Of a DNA stretch of 64,000 nucleotides, positions 37,654 to 45,170 are shown piece after piece (position 1 is the stretch's first letter; each line of letters begins with the position of its first letter). The DNA comes from Oxalobacter formigenes. GTDB taxonomy: Bacteria > Pseudomonadota > Gammaproteobacteria > Burkholderiales > Burkholderiaceae_D. The translations under genes were made by a program, and so were the position numbers. The stretch lies in the NCBI RefSeq assembly GCF_027158485.1, contig NZ_JAMKYJ010000001.1; one strand, 5' to 3'. Below the pieces are notes generated by a model. That model was not told the origin of the DNA and searched no databases. It saw only the letters and a program-made list of their open reading frames with translations.

Positions 37654-38454
37654 ATGATCGCCACAAAAACCATCCCGGTCAAAAACTGGATCACTCCCTC
37701 GAAATTGCCCGGAGTCGATGTCGTCATCAATCCCTACGTCGGCTGTCCGCACAAATGCGTGTATTGCTATGCCGGGTTCATGAAGACCTTCACGAACCAT
37801 GAAGAGGACTGGGGCGATTTTCTCGACGTCAAACACTGCGACAAACCCGTTTCCACAAAACGGCTCGACGGCAAAAACATCGTCATCAGTTCCGTCACCG
37901 ACCCGTACAACGCTTTCGAGAAGCAATACCGGGTCACACGGCACTTGCTCGAACAATTGCAGGAGTGCAGGGCCAATATCACCATCATCACCAAGTCCGA
38001 CCTGATTCTTCGGGACATCGACCTGATCAGCCAGCTGGAAAACGTCGAAGTCGCCCTTTCCGTCAATTCCCTTGACGACACATTTCGCCGCCATTTCGAA
38101 CCCCGTGCCCCAACGTCCAAAAGACGCATTGACGCATTGCGCCAGCTCCACGTTGCGGGGATCAAAACCGTCCTGTTCATGTCCCCCATCTTCCCCGGCA
38201 TAACCGATTTTCGGGAAATCGTTAAAGCCACTCGCGCATGGGTCGATACTTACTGGTTCGAAAACCTGAACCTCAAAAACACCGCACGCAATCAGGTCGC
38301 CCGTGCCATCGGGCAGCACTACCCCGGACTGATTCCCCTCTATCGCACGATCTACCGGGATGGCGACAAAACGTATTGGTACAGACTCATTGATGAAATC
38401 GAAAACTACTGTACTGAAAAAGATATCCCTTTCCGGAACGTCTTCCATCCATGA
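37654..38454 (+). CDS. SPL-family radical SAM protein
   Basis: A 266-residue radical SAM enzyme. The 4Fe-4S motif CxxxCxxC is CPHKCVYCYA (Cys31, Cys35, Cys38), preceded by INPYVGC as in the spore-photoproduct-lyase-like group. SAM-contact segments include VISSVTDPYNAFEKQYRVTR, ITIITKSDLILRD and VEVALSVNSLDDTFRRHFEP, and then PGITDFREIVKATRAWVD. The group is widespread and of unknown reaction; true SPL is larger and sporulation-specific, so DNA repair is not implied. No close ribosome site is visible. It converges on the unknown gene ending at 38481, with a 26-bp gap. Confidence 0.85.
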   Translation: MIATKTIPVKNWITPSKLPGVDVVINPYVGCPHKCVYCYAGFMKTFTNHEEDWGDFLDVKHCDKPVSTKRLDGKNIVISSVTDPYNAFEKQYRVTRHLLEQLQECRANITIITKSDLILRDIDLISQLENVEVALSVNSLDDTFRRHFEPRAPTSKRRIDALRQLHVAGIKTVLFMSPIFPGITDFREIVKATRAWVDTYWFENLNLKNTARNQVARAIGQHYPGLIPLYRTIYRDGDKTYWYRLIDEIENYCTEKDIPFRNVFHP

Positions 38455-38480
38455 ACCGTCTTCCTGTTGCACTGCCTGTT

Positions 38481-39290
38481 TTACAAACGGATAAGCGAAT
38501 GCGACGAAGGCGAAACGCCACCTTGTGCGATCAGCTCGGGCATCAGCATTTTCCGGTATTCATAAACATCGGTCCGGTAACCACGGCAGGAAGCGCAATA
38601 CGGGCGATACTCACGGGTATCGAATCTGAAACTGTGCCACTTGTCATCGTCCCGCTTTTGCGTCAGCTGGGACGTTTCGAAATAAAGCGTTTCCATGTTT
38701 GTTTTGAATGCTCCCGTTACCGTTCCGTCAGCTGAAATGGTATCCGAAAATATTTGTGCGATACGAGTATGGGCTGCCTCCCATACCAGCATTCTCTTCA
38801 CCGCTTTGACAGCCGCCTTTTTCGTCACATACGTCACTTTTCCTTTGTTATCGGCTTCCAGGATCGACTTGACCTTTCTTATCGTGTCATCCGCACTTTT
38901 CAGGGTGATCTCGAAAGCACGGACATTGTCCATGCAATGTTCCTTCTCGGCACGCCGACTTTGATTCGAGATTTCATCACTGACAATGATGACGATTTCA
39001 CGGGAACCCCGGGAATGCGGATAAAATCCCCCTGAAACAGACATCAATCCGGTTTTGTATTGTCCCGGAGCCAGATAAAGAGATTCATTGCTGCCCGGAT
39101 CACATTTTCCCAGATAATTGATTTTTGCCCTGTATCGACCGCTTCTCAAGGCCTCCGTCACAATGGAAAAACGTGTCGCCCCATAATTTTTCGCAATCGA
39201 TGTAATGCCCTGATCCCATTTATCCGCTCTGGGGCGGTTGTAAATCAGGCTGTGATTGGTAACCAGTACCGGTTCTGTCACGAGAGACAT
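38481..39290 (-). CDS. Unknown 270-residue protein, last gene of the DUF2589-like operon
   Basis: I do not recognise this protein. It starts MSLVTEPVLVTNHSLIYNRP after GGAGAAAAGAT, and has no signal peptide. Middle residues form a charged helical region (IRKVKSILEADNKGKVTYVT, KKAAVKAVKRMLVWEAAHTR). The C-terminal region has three Cys/Tyr-rich positions (YRPYCASCRGYRTDVYEYRK) that could bind a metal. It follows two DUF2589-like genes in the same direction, separated by 82 bp containing a perfect 10-bp hairpin. It is probably part of the same accessory system, and it is present once here. Confidence 0.6.
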   Translation of the reverse strand: MSLVTEPVLVTNHSLIYNRPRADKWDQGITSIAKNYGATRFSIVTEALRSGRYRAKINYLGKCDPGSNESLYLAPGQYKTGLMSVSGGFYPHSRGSREIVIIVSDEISNQSRRAEKEHCMDNVRAFEITLKSADDTIRKVKSILEADNKGKVTYVTKKAAVKAVKRMLVWEAAHTRIAQIFSDTISADGTVTGAFKTNMETLYFETSQLTQKRDDDKWHSFRFDTREYRPYCASCRGYRTDVYEYRKMLMPELIAQGGVSPSSHSLIRL

Positions 39291-39316
39291 ATCTTTTCTC
39301 CTGTCACGTCTTTCGT

Positions 39317-39348
39317 GCGGTTGCCGATACTGTTGAACCGGCAACCGC
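39317..39348 (-). promoter_or_regulatory. Perfect 10-bp hairpin between operon genes
   Basis: GCGGTTGCCG (39317-39326) and CGGCAACCGC (39339-39348) flank a 12-nt loop. No T-run follows on the minus strand, so partial termination, processing or mRNA stabilisation between the DUF2589-like gene and the next gene is more likely than full termination. Confidence 0.5.
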
Positions 39349-39372
39349 TGTTTAATCGGTTACCCGATATCA

Positions 39373-39939
39373 TCAGCTGCCACCGCCAACCGGAATCGGT
39401 TCGATCACCGACGCGAATACCGTGGACAGTTTCGCCATCCCTTCGGCAGGTGCCTGCTGCGCTGCCCGTGCATAAATTTCATACTTGGCCGACTGGTCGG
39501 TCGTGCGGGTATGTTCGGAACCGGCCGTGACACTACCCGAAATCTGTGCGTGGAATCCCCAGAAAGACATGCTCGTATCCACTTTGGATGTCGCCGACGT
39601 GTTGGATTTGTCCACCACCTGTTCCTTGACTTCCATCGTGAAACGAACCGTCGCTTCATCCATCGTGAACGCAGGCACCGGCACCAGCGAAATCAGCGGT
39701 GCCGTTACGGTCACCTGTTGAGGCGTGATATTGCCACTGCCATCGGTTACCTGACGCGTCAGGTTGAATGAGAGCGTTTTGGTCCCCTTTTCCGGATCGC
39801 CATCGATAAATGCCAGCTTGTAGACATAATCAAGATAAACCCTGCATAACTCCGACTGTCCTTTCGCCACTTCGATAATCGGCGTACAGACCAGCAAACC
39901 CAGCGGCAAACCCGCAAATTTGTCAGTGATATCTGCCAT
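39373..39939 (-). CDS. DUF2589-like protein, copy 2
   Basis: A 188-residue cytoplasmic protein matching the pattern I associate with DUF2589. The N-terminus is PLGLLVCTPIIEVAKGQSEL, then CRVYLDYVYKLAFIDGD. A beta-rich domain follows (VTVTAPLISLVPVPAFTMDE, ATVRFTMEVKEQVVD), and later FWGFHAQISGSVTAGSEHTR and KYEIYARAAQQAPAEGMAKL. The C-terminus is VIEPIPVGGGS. It starts after AAGGAAGGTGCATC. Immediately upstream (18 bp) is the other DUF2589-like gene, which shows the same order of blocks with weak identity. The function of this family is unknown. Confidence 0.7.
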   Translation of the reverse strand: MADITDKFAGLPLGLLVCTPIIEVAKGQSELCRVYLDYVYKLAFIDGDPEKGTKTLSFNLTRQVTDGSGNITPQQVTVTAPLISLVPVPAFTMDEATVRFTMEVKEQVVDKSNTSATSKVDTSMSFWGFHAQISGSVTAGSEHTRTTDQSAKYEIYARAAQQAPAEGMAKLSTVFASVIEPIPVGGGS

Positions 39940-39957
39940 GATGCACCTTCCTTTCTG

Positions 39958-40473
39958 TTAAAGAAGCTTGATCGCTTCATTGGTAACCCGGGAAATACCC
40001 TCAGGCGGCGCTTCCCGTTTGAAAACCAGTTCGATTTCCTGACCCGGTTCTTCAACTTTTCCGGACGCATCCGGCAAATCGTTTTTTCCTTCTGTATTCT
40101 GCGTCCGGCGCAAAGGTTGCAACGAGACCTTCAACGGTCCTCCTGGCCTGTCAACTGACGTCGTGACCCGCATCTTCAGTTTCACTTCATCGAGATTGAA
40201 CGTGTTGTGGTGCACCAGCGCCACCAGCGGGACATCGATTGTTTTCATAACGCCCGTATCGTCCGGAAATGGAATCACGACTTTACGCGTCACCGGAGCC
40301 AATGCATTCTCCGCCAGATCGTTCGTTTCGTCTTCGCCGGACTGTCGCAAAACATTCGCCGGTCTGAAATAATTCCAGTATTCGTCCAGAGACGAACGGG
40401 TTACAGCCGTCTGTGCATCCAGCATCGCCTGATTGATTGCCGTGATCAGATCGGCCAGTCCGACCTCAGCCAT
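39958..40473 (-). CDS. DUF2589-like protein, copy 1
   Basis: A 171-residue protein. The N-terminal helix (MAEVGLADLITAINQAMLDA) is followed by a linker and a beta-rich core, IDVPLVALVHHNTFNLDEVK then LKMRVTTSVDRPGGPLKVSL. The VPLVAL...FNLDEVKLKM segment aligns with VTAPLISL...FTMDEATVRF of the downstream gene, so I read both as one family. The C-terminal half is variable and ends ISRVTNEAIKLL. Its ATG overlaps the preceding small gene's end by 8 bp, which suggests translational coupling. It has a good ribosome site (GGAGGCTGTC) inside that gene. Confidence 0.68.
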   Translation of the reverse strand: MAEVGLADLITAINQAMLDAQTAVTRSSLDEYWNYFRPANVLRQSGEDETNDLAENALAPVTRKVVIPFPDDTGVMKTIDVPLVALVHHNTFNLDEVKLKMRVTTSVDRPGGPLKVSLQPLRRTQNTEGKNDLPDASGKVEEPGQEIELVFKREAPPEGISRVTNEAIKLL

Positions 40474-40708
40474 GACAGCCTCCGTTCGTCAACAGACGCA
40501 GAACCCGTTCGGCAGGCACATCGTATTTGTGCATCAAAGCGACCACGTCACTTCCTACCTCGACTACGTTATGATTGCCCTTGGGAACCGGAGCCCAGAC
40601 GGCAAAGCGTCCGATTTCCGTTTTCACCCCGTCAATCTCCGTCGTCTGGTTTTCGCCCAGATCGGAAATGAAAACCCGGTTGGCTGTCAGTCTTGTCCAT
40701 TCGTCCAT
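40466..40708 (-). CDS. Small ~80-residue protein, first gene of the DUF2589-like operon
   Basis: The start MDEWTRLTANRVFISDLGEN at 40708 follows GGGGGAGACG; the Met just before it is also possible. Residues about 10-40 (RVFISDLGENQTTEIDGVKT then EIGRFAVWAPVP) and about 50-70 (VGSDVVALMHKYDVPAERVL) form a compact alpha/beta pattern. A clear paralogue lies at 42155-42391 (SFISDLGKNQEADIAGTKTV, VGDDLSALMEKYNVPGELVM). Function unknown. The operon promoter region upstream carries the 22-bp element at 40776-40797, and the ORF extension through that element is not coding. Confidence 0.72.
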   Translation of the reverse strand: MDEWTRLTANRVFISDLGENQTTEIDGVKTEIGRFAVWAPVPKGNHNVVEVGSDVVALMHKYDVPAERVLRLLTNGGCHG

Positions 40709-40775
40709 CATCGTCTCCCCCTGATTGATAAATGTTTTCTTGTGGAGAGTTTTGCTTTTTTCCTGCATGGAGGAA

Positions 40776-40797
40776 ATGACACCGATAACGTATTGAC
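40776..40797 (-). promoter_or_regulatory. 22-bp element, copy A, upstream of the DUF2589-like operon
   Basis: On the minus strand it begins GTCAATACG and ends GGTGTCAT. It is identical over all 22 bases to 61316-61337, and neither flank is conserved. Its edge lies 68 bp before the ATG at 40708, almost the same distance as the second copy from its gene. Probable operator or promoter of a shared regulon. Confidence 0.65.
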
Positions 40798-40958
40798 AGG
40801 AGGTAAGACACGCCTGCAATTAGCCTGAAAACGGCTTGCAGGGAAAAAAGGAAACGGCTTCTCCAAAAACAGCAACCGCCAATATTGCCCTGTTTGAAGA
40901 ACGTCATTGACGGTTGCTTTTAAAAATATCGTCCTGAAATCAATGCGGCTGACAGGGA

Positions 40959-41150
40959 TTACCTGTCTTTCCCCTTCAACCGGATCGTCAGGGCGATGGC
41001 ACTGGAAACCCCGAGACGACGATAAAGGTTTTCACGATGCTTCATGACTGTCTGAAAATGAATGCCGAGTTCACGCGCAATCTGCTTGCAGGATTTTCCT
41101 TCCGCAATTTTTGCGGCAACCTCTCTTTGACGTGAAGTCAGCAGATTCAT
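40959..41150 (-). CDS. LuxR-type HTH-only protein, copy 2
   Basis: About 63 residues from the Met at 41150 (MNLLTSRQREVAAKIAEGKS). Essentially the whole protein is a GerE/LuxR helix-turn-helix: LTSRQREVAAKIAEGKSCKQ, then IARELGIHFQTVMKHRENLY RRLGV. There is no receiver or ligand domain. A longer frame to 41324 exists, but it overlaps the neighbouring HTH gene and reads as antisense-like sequence. It follows the related HTH gene by 19 bp. Its ribosome site is weak, so coupling to the upstream gene is likely. It may regulate the adjacent DUF2589-like operon. Confidence 0.68.
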   Translation of the reverse strand: MNLLTSRQREVAAKIAEGKSCKQIARELGIHFQTVMKHRENLYRRLGVSSAIALTIRLKGKDR

Positions 41151-41169
41151 GGAAAGGAATTGAGACAAT

Positions 41170-41367
41170 TTATTTTTTTTCGACGGCAGTTCCTGCCAGC
41201 CTGACCATATTGCTGACGCCGCTTTTTTCCAGAATCCGGCTTCGGTGTTTTTTGACCGTATTCGTACTGATCCCCAGTTGAAAAGCGATCTGCTTGCAAC
41301 CGGCACCACCCAGGGAAAGCTCAAGGATTTCCTTTTCGCGCGGCGTCAGTAACGGAGTGTTTTTCAT
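41170..41367 (-). CDS. LuxR-type HTH-only protein, copy 1
   Basis: A 65-residue protein: MKNTPLLTPREKEILELSLG, then GAGCKQIAFQLGISTNTVKK HRSRILEKSGV. This is a LuxR/GerE DNA-binding domain with the conserved LTPREKEIL, a Cys-Lys-Gln-Ile turn shared with copy 2 (SCKQIA), and TVKKHR in the recognition helix. There is no sensor part, so it may act constitutively or dimerise with copy 2. The ribosome site AGGGCTT is modest. The two genes look like a tandem duplication that has diverged. Confidence 0.75.
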   Translation of the reverse strand: MKNTPLLTPREKEILELSLGGAGCKQIAFQLGISTNTVKKHRSRILEKSGVSNMVRLAGTAVEKK

Positions 41368-41526
41368 AAGCCCTCCCGGATTATTTCACCGTATGGAAAC
41401 AAACATCTTCGTCCGGCAATGAAAAGAAGACCGGACACATCAATTATGATATTCCGGATAACATTTATCCATAAAACATGAAGGAAAAAGGTGGGAATGC
41501 AAAAACGAAAATTGCCGGAACATAAA

Positions 41527-41551
41527 AAAAGCAGGCATAAAGCCTGCTTTT
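41527..41551 (-). terminator. Rho-independent terminator
   Basis: AAAAGCAGGC pairs with GCCTGCTTTT around ATAAA. It lies 114 bp beyond the stop of the DUF2589-like relative at 41665, between it and the HTH genes. Confidence 0.82.
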
Positions 41552-41664
41552 AAAAATGCATACTACCTGTTCTTTTATTTATCCGGACAATTCAAAACCC
41601 TATTGCGACAACCGGAACCGGTTTGGCAAAAAATGAAATCGGTCAGTGAACAGCCAGTGAATCC

Positions 41665-42000
41665 TTATCGTCCCGTGTCCAGATTCCAGGAATTGAAACG
41701 ACGTTCGGCATCTCTTTTGACTGGAGGGTTTTTGCGCCTTTCCCGAATGACAACAGGCGCGAAGGAATCGATTGAAAGAAGCGAGGCAGAAACCATGATC
41801 GGCCTGAGTGAAACGGATTCATTCACATCCCTGACTGGCCTCCCGAAAATGAAAGCGACCGTTCTTGGATCGGCGTTAACGGGAATTTCCGACATTTTTC
41901 TCATGATTTCAATATAAGCCTTGCAAAGATCATCCTGTTTGAACTCACCCTCATCAGGCACTTTGCAAAGTGGCAAATGACTTTCTGTCTGATCATCCAT
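41665..42000 (-). CDS. Diverged or truncated DUF2589-like relative
   Basis: About 111 residues from the Met at 42000 (MDDQTESHLPLCKVPDEGEF), with AAGGT just upstream. The stretch DLCKAYIEIMRKMSEIPVNA, then RTVAFIFGRPVRDVNESVSL RPIMVSASLLSI, aligns with ELCRVYLDYVYKLAFIDGDP then TLSFNLTRQVT...PQQVTVTAPLISL of the 188-residue gene. It stops soon after that block and lacks the C-terminal half. It may be a short functional form or a decaying copy. With the gene at 42155 it reproduces the small-protein plus DUF2589 order. Confidence 0.58.
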   Translation of the reverse strand: MDDQTESHLPLCKVPDEGEFKQDDLCKAYIEIMRKMSEIPVNADPRTVAFIFGRPVRDVNESVSLRPIMVSASLLSIDSFAPVVIRERRKNPPVKRDAERRFNSWNLDTGR

Positions 42001-42154
42001 TTGACATACCTTTATCAATCGATTGCAGTTGTCTGTCAAACAACCGTACCGGGCAAAACATCGCCGGACCGCTGCCGACAATTTTGTACCCCCTCTGATT
42101 CATTTCCAAGCGACGCCTTCAAATCCTTTCAGTCCCATACCAGCCAAACCATTG

Positions 42155-42391
42155 TCAGCGCATGAATGAACCGAGTTTCATAACCAGTTCACCCGGCACA
42201 TTGTATTTTTCCATCAAGGCAGAAAGATCATCCCCGACCTCGACAATCCGGTGCCGGTCTGTTCCAGGTATAGACACCCATACTGCATATCGACCAAGGA
42301 CAGTCTTCGTTCCTGCTATGTCCGCTTCCTGATTTTTGCCCAGATCGGAAATAAAAGAACGGTCACCGACAAGGTGCTTCCAAGTGTCCAT
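42155..42391 (-). CDS. Small ~78-residue protein, paralogue of the 40466 gene
   Basis: The start MDTWKHLVGDRSFISDLGKN at 42391. It is aligned end to end with the product of 40466-40708: MDTWKHL.. with MDEWTRL.., RSFISDLGKNQEADIAGTKT with RVFISDLGENQTTEIDGVKT, GRYAVWVSIPG with GRFAVWAPVPK, and DDLSALMEKYNVPGELVMKL with SDVVALMHKYDVPAERVLRL. Unknown function. It is 154 bp upstream of the DUF2589-like relative in the same direction. The upstream AT-rich region does not carry the 22-bp element. Confidence 0.68.
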   Translation of the reverse strand: MDTWKHLVGDRSFISDLGKNQEADIAGTKTVLGRYAVWVSIPGTDRHRIVEVGDDLSALMEKYNVPGELVMKLGSFMR

Positions 42392-42891
42392 AAAGACTCC
42401 GACGCAGATAAAAAACAATAGCTTAGTTTCCCAATTTTGATCCTTTACGTCAACCGTTGAAATGAGTTGTTATTTTTACCCGAAAAACGGCACCCATGCA
42501 CAAAAATCCTTTGTAAACAGAACGTTTTCAAAAAAATGTTACCTTACGGCAACACATTTATCAATAAAATTCATGCAAATTGAACAAAATCAAAGTGTGT
42601 ATTGTCTCGCACCGTTATTATGAAACCGTTACTCGAGCAATTCCTGCAATATCATGAACTTTCTGCTCTTTAAACGCGTCCTTGTGACGCGTTTTTTTTA
42701 TTCCCTCCCGAAAACACAAACTTATAAGACTCATTAAATATCTTTATAAGCTTCAAGAAACTTATCACCTTTAATCATAAAAACAACGTTCAGCAAAAAC
42801 AAGCCTTAAACGGATTGACCGAAGAGTTCGCCATTTCTAAAATGAGCCATAAATGAACCATTCCCATAACAAGAATAAAAAAGGAGAACTG
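42392..42891. other. AT-rich intergenic region with an orphan terminator (candidate small RNA)
   Basis: No supported protein gene in 500 bp. A strong plus-strand terminator at 42672-42700 has no gene before it. A TTGAAC hexamer at 42580 and a 17-codon frame at 42620-42673 (MKPLLEQFLQYHELSAL) lie upstream. Either a small RNA or a leader peptide would fit. A and T runs dominate elsewhere. Confidence 0.4.
42672..42700 (+). terminator. Strong rho-independent terminator without an upstream gene
   Basis: AAACGCGTC (42672-42680) pairs with GACGCGTTT (42686-42694) around CTTGT and is followed by further T. Confidence 0.82.
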
Positions 42892-43242
42892 ATGAGATAC
42901 GACAAACCCGGTTATGGTGACCCGAGTACATGGGCACCTCTTTTCGGACATCCGAACGACCCTCGCAACGATTGTGAAGAAGAGGAAATCAGACTTGCCA
43001 GACTGACCGCAGCGTTCACCCAACGAATAACAAACGACATCGTCAAAGACGACAGAACCGCCATTCTCGTTGCCGACAATCTGATTCGTTACACGACGGA
43101 CATTGACATTGTCGACATCATCCGGGATGCCGTCCGGGGCAGGAAAGAAGCCGTTTTCAACGCTGTCAGGGACCTGCTGGAAGAATCGGTCAGGTGCATG
43201 GCGGAAACGCAGGCTATTAAACAAATGGAACTGGAAAAGTAA
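42892..43242 (+). CDS. Small acidic protein, first gene of a micro-operon
   Basis: About 116 residues starting MRYDKPGYGDPSTWAPLFGH after AAAAAGGAGAACTG, a strong site that beats the upstream Met at 42853. The protein is helical and charged (DCEEEEIRLARLTAAFTQRI, DIVDIIRDAVRGRKEAVFNA, VRDLLEESVRCMAETQ). It has no signal or membrane segment and I do not recognise it. A 62-bp gap separates it from a tiny membrane protein gene with an equally strong site. The gene sits beside the DUF2589-like cluster but runs the opposite way. Confidence 0.62.
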   Translation: MRYDKPGYGDPSTWAPLFGHPNDPRNDCEEEEIRLARLTAAFTQRITNDIVKDDRTAILVADNLIRYTTDIDIVDIIRDAVRGRKEAVFNAVRDLLEESVRCMAETQAIKQMELEK

Positions 43243-43304
43243 TTCGGTAAAACAATTGACCTGACAAATCGACAAAACAGGCCGTTACACAAAAGGAGAA
43301 AGTC

Positions 43305-43439
43305 ATGCAGTACAAATTTTACAAAAGCCCGTGGTTTTTACTGCTTGTTGCCTTTGCCATCTGGGGATGCGGTTACATCACCGCCGATGACATCCGTATA
43401 GAAAAACAAAAACAACTCAGTTGCCAATGGGAAAAATGA
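43305..43439 (+). CDS. 44-residue single-pass membrane protein
   Basis: Read directly from sequence: ATG after AAAAGGAGAAAGTC, then MQYKFYKSPWFLLLVAFAIW followed by GCGYITADDIRIEKQKQL and SCQWEK. The hydrophobic segment (residues about 10-22) spans the inner membrane or forms a signal; a Gly-Cys at 21-22 is not a good lipobox. It is a small gene supported by its strong ribosome site and by coupling to the next frame: the TGA overlaps the following ATG as ATGA. Confidence 0.6.
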   Translation: MQYKFYKSPWFLLLVAFAIWGCGYITADDIRIEKQKQLSCQWEK

Positions 43440-43660
43440 AGCTGCCCTCACATAACAAACATAGACCGATTCCGGTCTGGATGAGATACGCTCCGGAAAC
43501 GATGTCGGAACCAAAAGCGGTATTGAGCCGTGACAGTCGTTATAGCACTCTTGCCACATCGTCAGGGAATTTTTGTCCCCATCACAAGCTGTCAAGAATG
43601 TCTTTAACCCTTTGCCAGAAACTGGTCGTTCATTCCAAGAAAAAAACGGAAAAGATCTGA
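43436..43660 (+). CDS. Small basic protein coupled to the membrane peptide gene
   Basis: A 74-residue frame beginning MKLPSHNKHRPIPVWMRYAP at the ATGA overlap (ATG 43436-43438, preceding TGA 43437-43439). It is rich in Lys/Arg/His/Ser (LSRDSRYSTLATSSGNFCPH). There is no independent ribosome site, but GGGAAAA lies just before. The four-base overlap is the main support; composition is otherwise ordinary. Function unknown. Confidence 0.42.
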   Translation: MKLPSHNKHRPIPVWMRYAPETMSEPKAVLSRDSRYSTLATSSGNFCPHHKLSRMSLTLCQKLVVHSKKKTEKI

Positions 43661-43825
43661 ATTGAAAAAATCATATCCGTTAAAAAGACAAACTCCCATT
43701 CCGACAGGCGCAAATTGATGCGTCTGTTGGTTCATCTCAAACAGGTGTCAAGACTGTGCTGCTAGACTTGTTTCATTGTACTGCCTGCCGGCAGAAACCA
43801 GAACAGTCGTCCAGAGGAATTCCCC

Positions 43826-44938
43826 ATGACATCCAGAACCGGCAAGCCACTGAGGCCCCACAGACATGCCGCGCCTTATCTTGTTCCCGGTGCTCCCCCC
43901 GGAACATTGACGCCGATTGCCGGATCGGCCAAACCGGTCATTTCCATCCTGACAATCAACCGCGACGTCACCCGGCCCCCGGAAACAGCAAACGACCTGA
44001 GCGACTTGCCCCATGTTGACCCGGATGGACACGACATGCTCTGGATACGCGTCACCGGCTTCGGGGATATCAGCCCAATCAAAACAGTCGGAGAAACCTA
44101 CGGGATTCCATCACTGGCACTGGAAGACGCCATGAGCCCGGGCTGGCGTGCTGAAATGACAGACGAAGGCGACTGGCTTTTCTTTGTCCTGCCAGTCCCT
44201 CCGGCTGACTTCATCACCGAAAAAAGCGAACACCTGAGCCTTTTCTTCCGCCGCAATCTCGTCATCACATTCGAAGAATCGCCGACTCTTTTAATCGACC
44301 GTTTCTGGCAACAGCTCATCGGTCACAAACCCGACGAAAAAATCACGCATCAGGCCGGCTATTACGCCTATCGTGTCATCGATACGATCATTGACCGCTT
44401 CTTCCCGCTTTTAGACACCGAATACAATACACTCGCCGATCTGGAAGACGCCCTCGATACGGACGGCAACCCGGGCAAAAAGGAATTGCGGCAGTTGCAC
44501 AGGACAAAACGGGACATTCTTTACCTGAAACGCGTATTATTCCCCTACAAGGAACTGGGCACCGCTTTGAGACAAAGAAGTCAGATCGAAAAATCCGTTG
44601 AACTGAAACCCTATCTGAAAGATCTTGTCGAACACATCGTCCAGGCCGAAGAATTCGTCAATTCCTGCCACGAAATCGCCGATTCCCTCTCCGACATCTA
44701 CCAGAACATCATGTCGAACAAAATGAACGACATCATCCGTATACTGACCATCATCTCCACCATCCTGATGCCGCTGACCTTCATCGCCGGACTGTACGGC
44801 ATGAATTTCAACGTTTCCGACTCTCCATGGAACATGCCCGAACTGCATCATCCCTACGGATATCCCATCACCCTGTTGCTGATGCTGGCCATTGCGCTCG
44901 GAATGATCTGGTTTTTCAAAAAGAAAGACTGGCTCTGA
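43826..44938 (+). CDS. CorA-family divalent cation transporter (CorA/ZntB type)
   Basis: A 370-residue protein with a large cytoplasmic N-domain (LWIRVTGFGDISPIKTVGET, PSLALEDAMSPGWRAEM) and a helical stalk. Two C-terminal membrane segments follow: IIRILTIISTILMPLTFIAG leading into the signature YGMNF, a short loop, then GYPITLLLMLAIALGMIWFF KKKDWL. The GMN filter defines CorA channels that carry Mg2+, Co2+ or, in ZntB, Zn2+. The loop after GMN (NVSDSPWNMPELHHPYGYP) lacks the MPEL acidic set of classic CorA only in part, so ion preference is open. The first ~25 residues may precede the true start. The CRISPR leader begins just downstream. Confidence 0.88.
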   Translation: MTSRTGKPLRPHRHAAPYLVPGAPPGTLTPIAGSAKPVISILTINRDVTRPPETANDLSDLPHVDPDGHDMLWIRVTGFGDISPIKTVGETYGIPSLALEDAMSPGWRAEMTDEGDWLFFVLPVPPADFITEKSEHLSLFFRRNLVITFEESPTLLIDRFWQQLIGHKPDEKITHQAGYYAYRVIDTIIDRFFPLLDTEYNTLADLEDALDTDGNPGKKELRQLHRTKRDILYLKRVLFPYKELGTALRQRSQIEKSVELKPYLKDLVEHIVQAEEFVNSCHEIADSLSDIYQNIMSNKMNDIIRILTIISTILMPLTFIAGLYGMNFNVSDSPWNMPELHHPYGYPITLLLMLAIALGMIWFFKKKDWL

Positions 44939-45170
44939 AACAGACCGTCATTTTTACACAGGCAAAACATTTCTTTTCGAACACATCTTTTTTGAAAGTG
45001 CAGTCCCTCTTCTCGAAGCAACGGGACACAAGCATTTGACCTTCGATTTTTTGAGAAAAATAAAAACCTTATAAATCAACAGGTTGACAACACTGATAAA
45101 AAACGAAGGTTCAGGCATGAAAAAACGGGAAAAATAACCATAAACAATGAGTTATACTGAAAACGCTCTA
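44939..45170 (+). promoter_or_regulatory. CRISPR leader region
   Basis: AT-rich, gene-free DNA immediately before the first perfect repeat. Degeneration of repeats occurs at the other (right) end, which places the leader and the newest spacers on this side. An ATACTGAAAACGCTC stretch abuts the array. Confidence 0.6.

Noticed and set aside
41440..41470. GTTATCCGG-like partial match to the 22-bp element upstream of the HTH gene at 41367
   Set aside because: A short gapped similarity at a different distance (about 90 bp); too weak to count as a copy.
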